Part shown: one piece after another, positions 27,257 to 37,613 of the stretch
Numbering within the stretch: position 1 is the stretch's first letter
Layout: each line of letters opens with the position of its first letter
Assembly (NCBI GenBank): GCA_947471505.1
Contig: CANIWM010000031.1
Coordinates: 1-58,741, forward strand
Reading direction: 5' to 3'
From: Chthoniobacteraceae bacterium
GTDB taxonomy: Bacteria; Verrucomicrobiota; Verrucomicrobiia; Chthoniobacterales; Chthoniobacteraceae
Length of the DNA: 58,741 bases
Position numbers and translations under genes: made by a program
Notes under the pieces: generated by a model
The model's input: the letters and a program-made list of their open reading frames with translations, nothing else
Told to the model about the DNA's origin: nothing
Databases searched by the model: none

Positions 27257-29212
27257 CTAGAATTTTCCGTTGAAGTCGAGTTGAAGGGTGTCGTTTTTGT
27301 TGGGTGGTCCCGCGATTTGCGTGGCGCTCACCCATTTGATCCCGAAGGTGGCTTTTGGAGTGATGGCGATGACGCCGGAGAGGCCGAAGCCTTTCATATT
27401 CGTGCCGCCGAGGCCGAAGTCGGAGTCGGTGAAGCCGTCAATAACGGCGTCGGATTCGATGTGCTTGTAGTAGCCGCCAAGCTGCCAGTCGCCGCGCTTC
27501 GCCAGGGCGGGTGCGCCTGCGCGGAGGCCGAGCATCCATGCGGTGTCGCCGCCTGCGTAATGGCCCGGCGTGCCTGCGACGCTCTGCGGAGCGCGGGTGT
27601 TGATGCCGAGCGCGTCGAGTCGGTCGCGGTCGAAGCCGAGGTTGCGGATGTATTCGCCGAGGATGGAGACTTGGAACGGCTCGAAGCCGTTGTAGTCGAG
27701 TCGCCCAGTGATGGCGATGGGCTGGAACTCGGTGCCGAGGCCGAAGTATTGAAACTGGTTCGTAGTGCCGAAGTTGTTGTTCGCATTGGGGATGATGCGG
27801 CGGAGCGGGATGTAAGTGTTTCCTTTCTGCGCAAAAGAGGGGCGGGTGCCGTCAGTATCGCCCGCATCGGCGGTGGTGAGCGGGGTGAAGGGCGTGGACT
27901 GTTCGCCGCGCGTGCCGTCGAAGTAGTAGTAAGCGGCGGCGAGCTTGAGGTCCAATTTCTCGGCGAGCTTCACGTCGCTGCCGAGCTGGATGCCGTAGAG
28001 GTATTTGTCGCTGCTGCGGAACTTGGAGGGCTGGTTGCTGCTGAAGTTGAAGTCCGTATTGAAGATTGGGAACGCGCCGACGGTGAGGAATGGTGTGGCT
28101 TTGGAGAGCTTGTGCTTGAGCTGCATGGCGAAGCCGTCGAAGCCAAGGTCTTCGTCGAATATAATGTCGGTGGAGAAGAACGGATTGTCCGTGCGCCCGC
28201 CCATCGCGGTGAAGTGTGTCTTTTCGCCGATCGACTCGTATTTGAGGAAAGCGCGGTCAATCCAGATGGCGTATTTACTGAACTGCCCGCCGGTCGCGCC
28301 GAGCGATTGGTTGGGCGAAGTGGGCGAGTTGCTTTCGCCGCTGGCGAGGCGGAGGCCTGCGGTGAAGCCGTCGCCCATATCTACTTCCGCACCGAGCCTC
28401 ATGCGAAGGCGAAAGCGCTGGCGGTCCTGATCCACATTGAGCTGCGGGGAGAAGGTGGTGCCCGCGACATCGAACGGGGAGCCGGTGTTGAGGCTGTTGA
28501 AATTCGGGAATGCACCGGTGTTGTCGTTTCCGCTCGGGAAGTAGTTGCCTTCGTAGCGAAGGCGCACGTCGCCCTTCACACGGAACTTGGTGACCCAGTC
28601 GGGAATCTTGGTGTTGTTCACGTAGCCGTCCGTCTTTGCCTGCGCAGCAATGTCGGCGCGCAGTTCGTCGCGGATTTGTTTTTTGACGATCTCGGGGATG
28701 TACGTGACGCGCACGGCGTCGTCTGGCGCGGGGCCGACCTCGGGGATGATGCGGGCATCGACGGCCTCTTTTACGACTTGCACGGCAGTGGTCTGCGCGT
28801 CGGCCTGTGCTTGGATGCGCGCGGTCGCGGCGTCGGATTGTGCCTGTTTGATGAGGTCTTCAGCTTCCTCTTTTTCGAGAAGCCCTTTTTTCACCATACG
28901 ACGGATCAGGTTGATGGTGACGTTGTCGGACGGTGCCATCAAATCCGCTGGGCCAGTAGCCGCTGGCGGCGCTTCGGCTGGCGGCGGCGGGGCGGCTTGC
29001 TCGGCAGGCTTCGCGTCGTCCTTCGCTGCTTCGACGGGTTTTCCCTCAGCGCGGAACTCGGGCTTGGCCGCATCTGCCGGAGCGGCTTGGGCGATGAGCG
29101 GGCCTTGCGGGAGTGGCAGCTTGAGCGGGGAGCCCGCGTTGGCCGTGGCACAGAGAGACGAAGCGAGCACGAGCGCCAAGTGCGCGCGTGGTGTGGTATT
29201 TTCGAGTGACAT
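27257..29212 (-). CDS. Putative outer-membrane porin
   Basis: A 651-residue protein: signal peptide about 1-26, a Pro/Ala/Glu-rich periplasmic linker (about 30-92), a helical segment (about 97-150) with LIRRMVKKGLLEKEEAEDLI, then a beta-barrel from about residue 195 with alternating strands (VRLRYEGNYF, RQRFRLRMRLGAEVDM, TAGLRLASGES) ending in a C-terminal Phe (LDFNGKF), as expected for BAM substrates. The pattern matches the putative-porin family found in Verrucomicrobia and some Deltaproteobacteria. The helical part may trimerise or reach toward peptidoglycan. It is the sixth gene of the TPS-Ton operon and may be the outer-membrane channel served by the Ton motor. Confidence 0.88.
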   Translation of the reverse strand: MSLENTTPRAHLALVLASSLCATANAGSPLKLPLPQGPLIAQAAPADAAKPEFRAEGKPVEAAKDDAKPAEQAAPPPPAEAPPAATGPADLMAPSDNVTINLIRRMVKKGLLEKEEAEDLIKQAQSDAATARIQAQADAQTTAVQVVKEAVDARIIPEVGPAPDDAVRVTYIPEIVKKQIRDELRADIAAQAKTDGYVNNTKIPDWVTKFRVKGDVRLRYEGNYFPSGNDNTGAFPNFNSLNTGSPFDVAGTTFSPQLNVDQDRQRFRLRMRLGAEVDMGDGFTAGLRLASGESNSPTSPNQSLGATGGQFSKYAIWIDRAFLKYESIGEKTHFTAMGGRTDNPFFSTDIIFDEDLGFDGFAMQLKHKLSKATPFLTVGAFPIFNTDFNFSSNQPSKFRSSDKYLYGIQLGSDVKLAEKLDLKLAAAYYYFDGTRGEQSTPFTPLTTADAGDTDGTRPSFAQKGNTYIPLRRIIPNANNNFGTTNQFQYFGLGTEFQPIAITGRLDYNGFEPFQVSILGEYIRNLGFDRDRLDALGINTRAPQSVAGTPGHYAGGDTAWMLGLRAGAPALAKRGDWQLGGYYKHIESDAVIDGFTDSDFGLGGTNMKGFGLSGVIAITPKATFGIKWVSATQIAGPPNKNDTLQLDFNGKF

Positions 29213-29235
29213 TCAGTGTGTAAAAAAGTGGGCGC

Positions 29236-29942
<707 letters not shown>

Positions 29943-29946
<4 letters not shown>

Positions 29947-30347
29947 TTGCCTCCTCCTTTGGTTGCGATGCCTACGTTCAAAATACCTGCTGCGCCGATG
30001 GCGTTCAGCGCATCCATGACGCCCTGATATTGCGCAACGGCGTCGCCTTTTACCACGACGGGGATGCCGGGATTCTCCGCGCGGGCTTTCACCAAGCGGG
30101 ACTCCAGTTGCGCCAGCGTCACGGGCTCGGTGTTTAGGAAAATCTTCCCTTCGTTATTGATGGTGACGGCTTTCACTTTCTTATCCGCAAGGCTCTTGGT
30201 CGCTGGGCCGCCGCCGGGGAGATTCACCTTCAGACCTTGTACCGAAGCCGTACACATGAGGATGAAGATGACGAGGAGCACGTAGGCGAGGTCGAGCATC
30301 GGGGTGATGTTGATGTCGTCGTAAGGTTTGTCGTCTTGGATTTGCAT
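29943..30347 (-). CDS. exbD: ExbD/TolR-family biopolymer transport protein, copy 2
   Basis: A 134-residue protein with one membrane helix (about 17-37) preceded by INITPMLDLAYVLL, carrying the conserved Asp of the proton path (D19), and a periplasmic domain with VVVKGDAVAQYQGVMDALNAIGAAGI. Strongly similar to the ExbD encoded just upstream (30355-30756): the first 45 residues are nearly identical. It overlaps the TonB-like gene by four bases. Works with ExbB and TonB to use proton-motive force. Confidence 0.94.
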
Positions 30348-30354
30348 GGCGGGT

Positions 30355-30756
30355 TTAGCGGGTGATGGTGGCGAGGCCGACTTGCGCGATTTCGAGTTTG
30401 CCGATGACGTTGAGCACTTCGACGACGCTGGCGTAGCGGCTCACGCTTTCGCCTTTGACGACGACCTGGACTTTAGGGTTTTCGACCTTCGCCTGCGCGA
30501 GCCGCGCTTCGAGCTGCGGGAGGGTGACGGCTTCGCGGTTGAGCCAGATTTTGTTCTGCGCATCCACTTGGATGGATTGGATTTTGTTCTCCTTTTGCTT
30601 CTTCGCCGGGGCGTTGCTGCCGCGAGGCAGGCTGGCCTTCAGCCCCTGCACCGTCGCGGTACACATGAGGATGAAGATCACGAGGAGCACGTAGGCGAGA
30701 TCGAGCATCGGGGTGATGTTGATTTCGTCGTAAGGTTTATCGTCTTGGACTTGCAT
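30355..30756 (-). CDS. exbD: ExbD/TolR-family biopolymer transport protein, copy 1
   Basis: A 133-residue protein with the same layout as its downstream neighbour: INITPMLDLAYVLLVIFILM (helix with D19), then a periplasmic ExbD domain (VVVKGESVSRYASVVEVLNVIGKLEI). It has an inserted basic stretch APAKKQKENK. The two exbD genes are separated by seven bases and clearly arose by tandem duplication. Two distinct ExbD proteins could form a heterodimer within the ExbB pentamer. Confidence 0.94.
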   Translation of the reverse strand: MQVQDDKPYDEINITPMLDLAYVLLVIFILMCTATVQGLKASLPRGSNAPAKKQKENKIQSIQVDAQNKIWLNREAVTLPQLEARLAQAKVENPKVQVVVKGESVSRYASVVEVLNVIGKLEIAQVGLATITR

Positions 30757-30839
30757 GGTCGTGTTTCGTTCTGTGTCAAATAGACTGTGCCGCTGTGACA
30801 GTGAGGCGTCTCATTCGTGACGATTGGGAGAAATCCGAA

Positions 30840-32684
30840 TCACTCATTGCTGTTCTTCTCTTTGTAAAACTCGGCCATTTTCGTGACGAACTCATCGATG
30901 AAGATGTGCATGTCGTCCTTCGCATCCTTCACGCGGGAGAGGATGTAGTTGTAGCCGAAGAGCGCGGGGATCGCGACGGCGAGACCGGCCACCGTGGCGA
31001 GGAGCGCGGCGGCGATGCCGGGGGCGATGGCGTTCACGTTCACCTCTCCTGCCGCAGCCACGCCCGCGAACGTCGTCATGACGCCCACGACGGTGCCGAG
31101 CAGCCCAAGGAATGGGCCGCCCGAGATGCAGATGGTGAGGAGCACGACGAGGCTGCTGATTTTTTGCGTTTCGCGGACGAGCCCGCCGTCGAGTGCGGCG
31201 CGGATGGCTTGGATGGAGCGACCTGCGAGGCCGCGGCGGACGCCTTGATCGCGGTCGGACTTCATGCGGTGGCGGATTTCTTCCACGCCGATGTGGTAGA
31301 TTCGATAGACCGACGATTTACGAAGGGGCTTCACGTTCTCTTTCGTCACGCGACCGCCGAGGGTCTTGGACTGCTCTACGTCCTCATCGTCAAGCATCGT
31401 GAGGTCGGAGGCGACGTTCCGCCATTGCTTCATGAAAATCTCATTCCCCTTCGCGACGCCGTTGAGGTAGCGCACTTTGCTAAACATCACGTACCAACTG
31501 ATGACGAACATCACCGCTAGAATGACGATGACGATCCAGCCGTCCACGGTGAGGTTTTTCACGATGATGGCGAAATCGCCCGTCTTCAGCCAACTCAGCC
31601 AATCCTTGCGAATCTCTAGGTCGCCGAGCTTCACGAAGTTCTGCGCTTTGTCGCCGCTCTGCCCGTTTGCCGCGAACAGCACCCAGCCTGCGGGGCGCGC
31701 GACTTTGTGCATCTGCAGCTCGTCGATCTCGCCGGTGATTCCCACCGCACCGGGCTGCGTATCGCCGCTGATGGTGATGACGCTGTTCATCCCCGGCATC
31801 CCCACGCCGAGCGCGGTGGCTTGCTCGCCGTTGATGTAGAGCGTGGTCTTCGCGCCTTCGCATACGACGGCGACGTGCGCCCATGTGTTCGCGGTAAATT
31901 GTTGGTTCTTCGCCTCGGCGCGCTGCCCGCCGATTTCGATGTAGGGCGTCACTCCATTCGCGCCGAGCACGAACGACTTGGTGCCTTCGCGGCGGCTGAG
32001 AATGATGGCGTCGGGCTTGCCGATGGCGACTTTCACCCAAGCCGAAATCGTCAGAGGGCCGTTGTCTGTCCACAAAATCGAAGGCGTCGGCGTGATGGGC
32101 ACGGCGTCTTTGCCGTTAAAGGAAGCGCCGCCGCCGATGAACGAGCCTCCCGATGGCGTCGGCGGCAACTCTCCTGCGTTATTGTTCTTTGTCGAATCGC
32201 TCGGATTGCCGGACTCGCTGAAATGGAAGACGAGCGTCGCGTCGCTGTCGTAGCTGCCCTTCATGTCTTCGGCTCGCGTGGCCTTTTGGTCGAGCGAGAT
32301 GAAATACATCCAAAACACGGTCTTCGCGTTCGGTTTCACGTCTGGGAGTTTCACCCACACGAGCGCCTCCATGAGCGTGAGATCGAGCTTCTCGACGTGG
32401 AACGGTAGCACGGTTTTATCATCCTCTGCGACGAAGCGCAGGTCGCTCAAATCCTCCTTCGCGCCCGTCGGCCAATTGCCCTCAAATAAGCGCAGCAGAA
32501 CCGTTGCTCCGCCGATGGGCTCCGTCACATTCCCCGCCGCGGCGGTGGTGTCTATGGTGATCTGTTTGCGAGTCGTCCACGTCTCGTTCCACCACGTTTG
32601 CTTTTCGGCAAAAGCGGACGCGCAAAGCGTGAGAAGTGCGATGAGTAGTTTAGGGAAGAGGGTCTTCGTTCGTAGGATAGCCAT
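30840..32684 (-). CDS. DUF2341-LamG-ExbB fusion, proton channel
   Basis: A 614-residue membrane protein. A signal peptide (about 1-26, ASAFA-EK) is followed by a DUF2341-like domain (about 30-135, WWNETWTTRKQITID to TVFWMYF) and a LamG/concanavalin-like domain (about 150-335, TISAWVKVA, TWAHVAVV, TLYINGEQ, GEIDELQMHKVARP). Then come membrane helix 1 (about 382-401), a cytoplasmic loop, and the MotA/TolQ/ExbB domain with helices about 511-540 and 553-580 (GGPFLGLLGTVVGVMTTF, GIAAALLATVAGLAVAIPA). The N-terminal ~350 residues are therefore periplasmic, an unusual sensor-like addition to ExbB. The start at 32684 is set by the signal peptide; the frame runs further upstream into the tpsB gene. 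It is 14 bases after tpsB and upstream of the two exbD genes. Confidence 0.92.
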   Translation of the reverse strand: MAILRTKTLFPKLLIALLTLCASAFAEKQTWWNETWTTRKQITIDTTAAAGNVTEPIGGATVLLRLFEGNWPTGAKEDLSDLRFVAEDDKTVLPFHVEKLDLTLMEALVWVKLPDVKPNAKTVFWMYFISLDQKATRAEDMKGSYDSDATLVFHFSESGNPSDSTKNNNAGELPPTPSGGSFIGGGASFNGKDAVPITPTPSILWTDNGPLTISAWVKVAIGKPDAIILSRREGTKSFVLGANGVTPYIEIGGQRAEAKNQQFTANTWAHVAVVCEGAKTTLYINGEQATALGVGMPGMNSVITISGDTQPGAVGITGEIDELQMHKVARPAGWVLFAANGQSGDKAQNFVKLGDLEIRKDWLSWLKTGDFAIIVKNLTVDGWIVIVILAVMFVISWYVMFSKVRYLNGVAKGNEIFMKQWRNVASDLTMLDDEDVEQSKTLGGRVTKENVKPLRKSSVYRIYHIGVEEIRHRMKSDRDQGVRRGLAGRSIQAIRAALDGGLVRETQKISSLVVLLTICISGGPFLGLLGTVVGVMTTFAGVAAAGEVNVNAIAPGIAAALLATVAGLAVAIPALFGYNYILSRVKDAKDDMHIFIDEFVTKMAEFYKEKNSNE

Positions 32685-32698
32685 GAGTATTGAGAGTC

Positions 32699-34423
32699 TT
32701 AAAAGTCGGACCAAAGCCGGAAGTTCACGCGTGTTTCGTGGGCTTTGGTATTGGTGGATTGCACGCCTGGCGTCGGCGTGTACGGGATGGAGGTGAGCGG
32801 CAGCGCCAGCTCCAAGATGCCGTGCAAGTGGTCCCACAAATGCAGCTCCGAGCCGAGCCCCACGCTGGCGATGCGGTAGCTGGAGATTTGCTCCGGCAGT
32901 GCCTTTTGCAAAGTCACCGAGCCGCCGTCCATGAAGCCGTAGAAGCGCCACTCGTTGCCGGTGGATTCCTCTTTCGCCGCATCGCCTTCGCCCACCATTT
33001 TCTTCGTCTTCAGTAGCGATGGCGAGCGCAGTTCCAGCGTGCCGAGCAACGCATTGTCGCCGAGCGCTTCGGACTCGTAGTAGCCCCGCACCGTGGACAT
33101 GCCGCCTGCGGAGAATTGCTCGTATGCGATGAGCGGCGAATCCGTCGCCTGCCCCTGCACCCGCGCCACGAGTTCCCAATCGCGCCCCAGCTTACGCTCA
33201 TGCTCCAAGCTGCCACGGAGGTAGGCGAACGAGCCATCCGAGCCCGCGCGACTATTATTAAATGCGGCTTCGTCGCTGCCCAGTCCGCGTGGCCCGAAGG
33301 TCAGCCCGACGTTCATCGAAGTGGAGCCCGTCTCCTCGCTCGTGCCGTCCTCTTCTCGCGAATGCAGCCACGTCCCATCCCAAGTCGCACTGATCGGATA
33401 ATACCGCACATCCCCGATGGCAAATGCGCCGCCTGCGAGATTGTTGGAATCGAACGCCTTGTAGTCGAAGCCCAGCGAGAGCGACTGGAAAAATCCCACC
33501 GCCGACGGCAGCTCAAACATCGCCCGGACGCCGAGTGTGAAGCCCGGTGCAAGCACTCCGCCCTCGCCGGATGGCGACGCCAGCGCCGCCGGGGAAATCG
33601 TGTGGCTGTGCTGCTTCGAGCCCGTGAACATGAGGCTGAAGCTGTCCCACTCCGGCTCGCGCCAGATGTAGAAGCCGTTCAGCACGCGAATCTCGTCCAT
33701 GTTCTGCGGCGACACTTGATAGCTCGCGCCGAGCGTGTGCCCGCGCTGCCAGAGGTTCGCGTAGCTCAGGGAGACGTTCAGCCGTAAGTCTGTCGTATTG
33801 ATGCTGGCGCGATTGTTCAGCTCCGCGCTCCCGTGCAGCGGGTTCGTGTCCTTCACTTGCAGCTCGATGTCGTAAAAGCCCGGCTCTAGCGAGGGCGTGA
33901 GCTTCGGTTCCACGCGACGGTCGGCGAGCTTGTTCAGCTTCACGATTTCCGGGCTGATGTTGTTGAAATTGATCACGCTCCCCGGTGCCAGCGATTGCGC
34001 CTGCGCGCGGATGCGGCTGGGGAGAAAATACTTCGCGCCCGTGATTTTCAGAGAGCCCACCTTGCCCTCGGCGGCTTGCAGCGTCACCACTCCGCCACGC
34101 CCATCTTGCTCAGGGATGAGGACTTGCGCCGCTTTGTAGCCCTTTTCGTGATAGGCCTTCGTCAGCGCATTCGCCGCGTCTTGCACATCCTTGAAAGTGC
34201 GCCCCGGCCCGAGGAATGGATACACGGTTTCCTCCACGTCAATCTTCGGCAGCTCCTTCGTCCCCAACACGCGAATCTCGCGGATGTAAAGCGTCGGCGG
34301 AGCCTGCTCTGGCACTTGTTCCAGCGGGGCAACCTCTACGGGGCGCCGAGTTTCCGCGCACGCCGCTCCCGCAGCCAGCGAGCAGGCGATCAATCGGATT
34401 GCAGCGTTAGAAAATGAGTTCAT
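32699..34423 (-). CDS. TpsB outer-membrane transporter (ShlB/FhaC/HecB family)
   Basis: A 574-residue protein: signal peptide about 1-23 (GAACA-ET), a Pro-rich link, POTRA-type domain about 45-120 (LYIREIRVLGTKELPKIDVEETVYPFLGPGRTF...KAYHEKGYKAAQVLIPEQ), a second POTRA-like part about 121-200, then a 16-strand-type barrel to the C-terminal Phe (FRLWSDF). FSAGGMSTVRGYYE is the conserved L6-type VRGY tip motif of Omp85/TpsB proteins. It secretes TpsA proteins across the outer membrane; the only TpsA candidate in the window is the last gene of the same operon. It is the first gene of the operon, with a terminator-like hairpin upstream. Confidence 0.94.
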   Translation of the reverse strand: MNSFSNAAIRLIACSLAAGAACAETRRPVEVAPLEQVPEQAPPTLYIREIRVLGTKELPKIDVEETVYPFLGPGRTFKDVQDAANALTKAYHEKGYKAAQVLIPEQDGRGGVVTLQAAEGKVGSLKITGAKYFLPSRIRAQAQSLAPGSVINFNNISPEIVKLNKLADRRVEPKLTPSLEPGFYDIELQVKDTNPLHGSAELNNRASINTTDLRLNVSLSYANLWQRGHTLGASYQVSPQNMDEIRVLNGFYIWREPEWDSFSLMFTGSKQHSHTISPAALASPSGEGGVLAPGFTLGVRAMFELPSAVGFFQSLSLGFDYKAFDSNNLAGGAFAIGDVRYYPISATWDGTWLHSREEDGTSEETGSTSMNVGLTFGPRGLGSDEAAFNNSRAGSDGSFAYLRGSLEHERKLGRDWELVARVQGQATDSPLIAYEQFSAGGMSTVRGYYESEALGDNALLGTLELRSPSLLKTKKMVGEGDAAKEESTGNEWRFYGFMDGGSVTLQKALPEQISSYRIASVGLGSELHLWDHLHGILELALPLTSIPYTPTPGVQSTNTKAHETRVNFRLWSDF

Positions 34424-34485
34424 CGGACGCTTTGAAAGAACGATGCCGATGTTACAGCGGCGAGGCTCGTTTGTGACGTTTCAGA

Positions 34486-34542
34486 GAAACCAAACGACCG
34501 CCGACTCAAACGGATTCGAGTAGGCGGGTTGTTTGGTTTCTT
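34486..34542 (-). terminator. Strong hairpin after the Calx-beta gene
   Basis: Arms of about 23 bases (34486-34507 and 34519-34542) pair almost perfectly around an 11-base loop; the hairpin begins at the stop codon of the minus-strand Calx-beta gene, and the 3' arm on that strand ends in TTTGGTTTCT. This fits a factor-independent terminator that would separate the Calx-beta transcript from the TPS operon starting at 34423, though there is no long T-run. Confidence 0.65.
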
Positions 34543-37429
34543 ACTTCGCGAGCAACGTCACGCGGCCGCTTTCACCGGGTGCTGCATTCTTCGGCACGTT
34601 GCTGAGGAAGAAGCCGTAGCCGCCTTTCGTCGCGCCCTTTTGGAAGATGACGCCGACATACTTGGTCTTGCTGGCATCGGTGTGGGTGAAGTCGCCGCTC
34701 AGCCCTCCAGTCGAGGAATTGACGCTGAGCTTGAACGTCTTGTCGGAGGTCGTGACTTTGTTTGCCGTGGAAATGGTCACGTCTTTGGCGATGGTTCCGT
34801 TTATTTTGCCGTCGGCAAATGTGAGCGTCGCTCCGCCAGTCTGGTTCAGACTTGGAAAGACGCTGGTGTTTGCCGTCTTTGCGGGGACGACGTATTTCGC
34901 GCCGAGGACATCGACTTTCGTCCCAGCGGGCCAGCCTGCGAGGTAGTGCTTTACGTTCGTCTGCGCGGGGCGAATCCATAGGAAGTCGCTGCCGCTGAGG
35001 TCGCTGTTTGCCAGGGCGGTATCGAGGGTGAAGGCTCCGGCGAAGCTGCCTTTCTTGCTGTAGAGGAGCGCATAAATCGCCACTTTATTCGCCTCCGAGA
35101 GGGCCGATGTGGCGGTGAACTTTGTGCCGTCGGCGAGGGTGCCTGCGAACTTCGCGGCACCTTTCGCGGTGACGGTGACGAGGCCGATTCCGTCTCCTTG
35201 TGGGATGCTCGCGGAGTCCGTCTCGGATGGGATGACGATGGTGAACTTGCCTTTGTTGGTGAGGAGGAAGTCGCTGCTGACAATCTTGGTTTTCCCATCG
35301 TAGAAAGCGAGGTCGCCATCCACGGTAGCGGTCGCTCCGAGCGTGCCGGTAAGTTTCCCTGCGGCCAGATGGAGTGCGAGATTGCCGAGTGCGACGGGCG
35401 GTTTCGCTTTGCCGACGAGGGCGATGTTTGCGCTCAGTTCTTTGCCAAACTTCGCGTCGCCATTGCTGGCGAGCGTGCCCTTTACCGAGAACGAGAAGCC
35501 GCCGACTGCGACTTTGCCGGTGAATGCTCCGGCGGCGGTCACTTTCAGCGTGATGAAGCCGGATGCGTTGTGCGACGCTGCGCCCGTGGGGATGAGAAGG
35601 CCGTTGTATGCGCCTGCGACGACGGGGACGGGAGGCACGGGATCCGTCTCGGTGATGGTCACGGTCGCCACGTTGAGCGTGCCGAGTTGCCCGACGCCGG
35701 ACGGGCTGGAGAGCGCGACGGTGAAGGCGCGATTGCCCGCGAAGCCCGCGCGGTTGATGATGGCGACGTTGACGGTCTTGCTCGTATCTCCTTGGGCGAA
35801 ATCTACCTGCGTATTCGTCTGCGCGGTGAAGTCCGTTCCGCCGAGTGCGGTGCCGTCGGTGGTGCTGAAATTGACGCTCACAGCGGCGGTGGAGCCGGTG
35901 CGATTGATGGTGACGACGGCATTTCCCCCCGTTTCCGCGATGCTGTAGGTCGCGGCGCTGAAGGCCAGCGTTGCGGGCTGCGCGTCGAGTTCTTGGATGG
36001 TGACTGTCGCGGTGTTTGGCGTGCCAAGCGTCGCTCCGTTCGTCCCGTTTGCGAGCGCGATGGTGAAGTTACGGTCGCCGAAGTATCCGGCTCGGTTGGT
36101 GATGGGAATGTTCACGATTTTCGTGAGGTCATTCGCAGCGAAATCCACCTGCACATTTTGCGCGGTGAAGTCGGTGCCGCCCAGTGCGCTCCCGTTCGTC
36201 GTGCTGAAAGTGACGCTGACTGCCGTAGTCGTCGCGCCGGAGCGGGTGATGGTGACGGGGAGCGTCGCGCCATTTTCCGCGATGGTGTAGGTGGCTGCAT
36301 TCAGCACGAGTGAAGATGGCAGCGGGTCCGTATCCACGATGGTGACGGTCGCTTCTTTAGGGTCTATCACGATACCGCTCGCAGGTGGGACGGTGATAAC
36401 ACCTTTGAAAGTCCGATTTGCCGCAAACCCAGCGACATCAATGATGCTCACATCCACGGTCTTGCTCGTCTCGCCGCTAAGAAATTCCACGGCTGTGTCG
36501 GTCTGTCCGGTGAAGTCCACGCCGTCAAAGGCGGTGACTTCCACCGTGCTAAAGTTCACCGTCACAGCGCTGTCGAGCTTGTTGCTGCGCTGGATGGTGA
36601 GCGTTACTTTCCCGGAGGCATCATCCTCATTCACGGAATAGACGGCGGAGCTGAAAGCCAGCGCTGGCGTGGCGAGAGAGCTGATCGTGGGGAAAAACGT
36701 GAGCGTCGCACTATCATCGAGCCGGAAGGCTCCGCGCAGAGGGGCGTCCACTGCGGGGGATTGAGTCTGTATGATATAGAAATCGAGAACGGAGTTATTC
36801 GTCCCGTTCGCAAATGTATTCTCGATGCCAAACCCGCCCGTGGTGAAATACTGGTAGGATGTGCTGTCCTGCATAAGTGACGCGAAGCTGTTCGCCTTCG
36901 TCGCGTCCTGAATCACTGAGACCGAGCCCGATTCCGTCTGGTCGATGTTCGTATTTCCTTCGACGAATTTCGCGGTCATGGGGACGATGCGATTGCACAC
37001 GGGGTTTTGTGCGTTGATCGAGCCTGTCTTCCACGGCGCAGATTGCACACCGGGGAGGGCCTCGCGGCGACTGGCGAAGAGCGTGCGATTCGCCACTCCG
37101 TTGCCCGCCGTGAATTGGTTGCCGCTGACACTCCAGCGCACATCGGCGCGGGTGTTCCAGTTACTGCCATACGTGGTGTTCAGGTCGCTGAGTGCGTTCG
37201 CTCCCAGATTGACGGTGAATGGAGCGCCGACGCCGATGAACTGCGACACCGACCCGGCGTTGATCATGATGTCCTTGAGCGCGCCCTGTCCGCCAGTGGC
37301 GCGAAAGCAGACGAAGACATCGCCGTCGTTATATGCTAAAGCTGCGTGTGCGGATGGGACGCTAGAGAGAAGGCCGAGCGTTAAGGCGGCAGCCTTTAGA
37401 AATTGTCTTAGTTTTGTTGAGATCGTCAT
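34541..37429 (-). CDS. Secreted Calx-beta repeat surface protein
   Basis: A 962-residue protein with a signal peptide (about 1-30, SAHA-AL). An N-terminal module (about 31-230, AYNDGDVFVCFRATGG...) is shared with the PEP-CTERM protein at 40909. At least three Calx-beta repeats follow (about 235-600), each with AATYSIAENG-type starts and LGGTDFTAQ...VDFA.GD..K.V.V.I.NRAGF.G.R.FT.AL. The last ~350 residues are beta-rich (GKVAVGGFSFSVKGTLASNGDAKF) and of unknown family. Calx-beta domains bind calcium and occur in adhesins. The start ATG 37429 is set by the signal peptide. No PEP-CTERM tail. It could be a surface partner of the TPS system downstream. Confidence 0.88.
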   Translation of the reverse strand: MTISTKLRQFLKAAALTLGLLSSVPSAHAALAYNDGDVFVCFRATGGQGALKDIMINAGSVSQFIGVGAPFTVNLGANALSDLNTTYGSNWNTRADVRWSVSGNQFTAGNGVANRTLFASRREALPGVQSAPWKTGSINAQNPVCNRIVPMTAKFVEGNTNIDQTESGSVSVIQDATKANSFASLMQDSTSYQYFTTGGFGIENTFANGTNNSVLDFYIIQTQSPAVDAPLRGAFRLDDSATLTFFPTISSLATPALAFSSAVYSVNEDDASGKVTLTIQRSNKLDSAVTVNFSTVEVTAFDGVDFTGQTDTAVEFLSGETSKTVDVSIIDVAGFAANRTFKGVITVPPASGIVIDPKEATVTIVDTDPLPSSLVLNAATYTIAENGATLPVTITRSGATTTAVSVTFSTTNGSALGGTDFTAQNVQVDFAANDLTKIVNIPITNRAGYFGDRNFTIALANGTNGATLGTPNTATVTIQELDAQPATLAFSAATYSIAETGGNAVVTINRTGSTAAVSVNFSTTDGTALGGTDFTAQTNTQVDFAQGDTSKTVNVAIINRAGFAGNRAFTVALSSPSGVGQLGTLNVATVTITETDPVPPVPVVAGAYNGLLIPTGAASHNASGFITLKVTAAGAFTGKVAVGGFSFSVKGTLASNGDAKFGKELSANIALVGKAKPPVALGNLALHLAAGKLTGTLGATATVDGDLAFYDGKTKIVSSDFLLTNKGKFTIVIPSETDSASIPQGDGIGLVTVTAKGAAKFAGTLADGTKFTATSALSEANKVAIYALLYSKKGSFAGAFTLDTALANSDLSGSDFLWIRPAQTNVKHYLAGWPAGTKVDVLGAKYVVPAKTANTSVFPSLNQTGGATLTFADGKINGTIAKDVTISTANKVTTSDKTFKLSVNSSTGGLSGDFTHTDASKTKYVGVIFQKGATKGGYGFFLSNVPKNAAPGESGRVTLLAK

Positions 37430-37613
37430 GGAATTTTTGCGTTGTCGGTTTAGTCGTAAGAGAACTTCCCTGTTTTCCTCCAATGATGGGGAAACGACAA
37501 GTTACACACTGTGACGTGTGAGTGCCGAAAATAAGACAGAGCCTTGCTTTCGGAACATATCCGCTTCGGGAATGTGACGTGCCCTAAGTTCGAGAGCTTG
37601 CTATTTCTTGCCT

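Noticed and set aside
27281-29209. 642-residue open frame antisense to the porin
   Set aside because: Same length and span as the porin on the other strand, with biased Val/Glu/Gly composition and no domain; the porin has a signal peptide and a C-terminal Phe.
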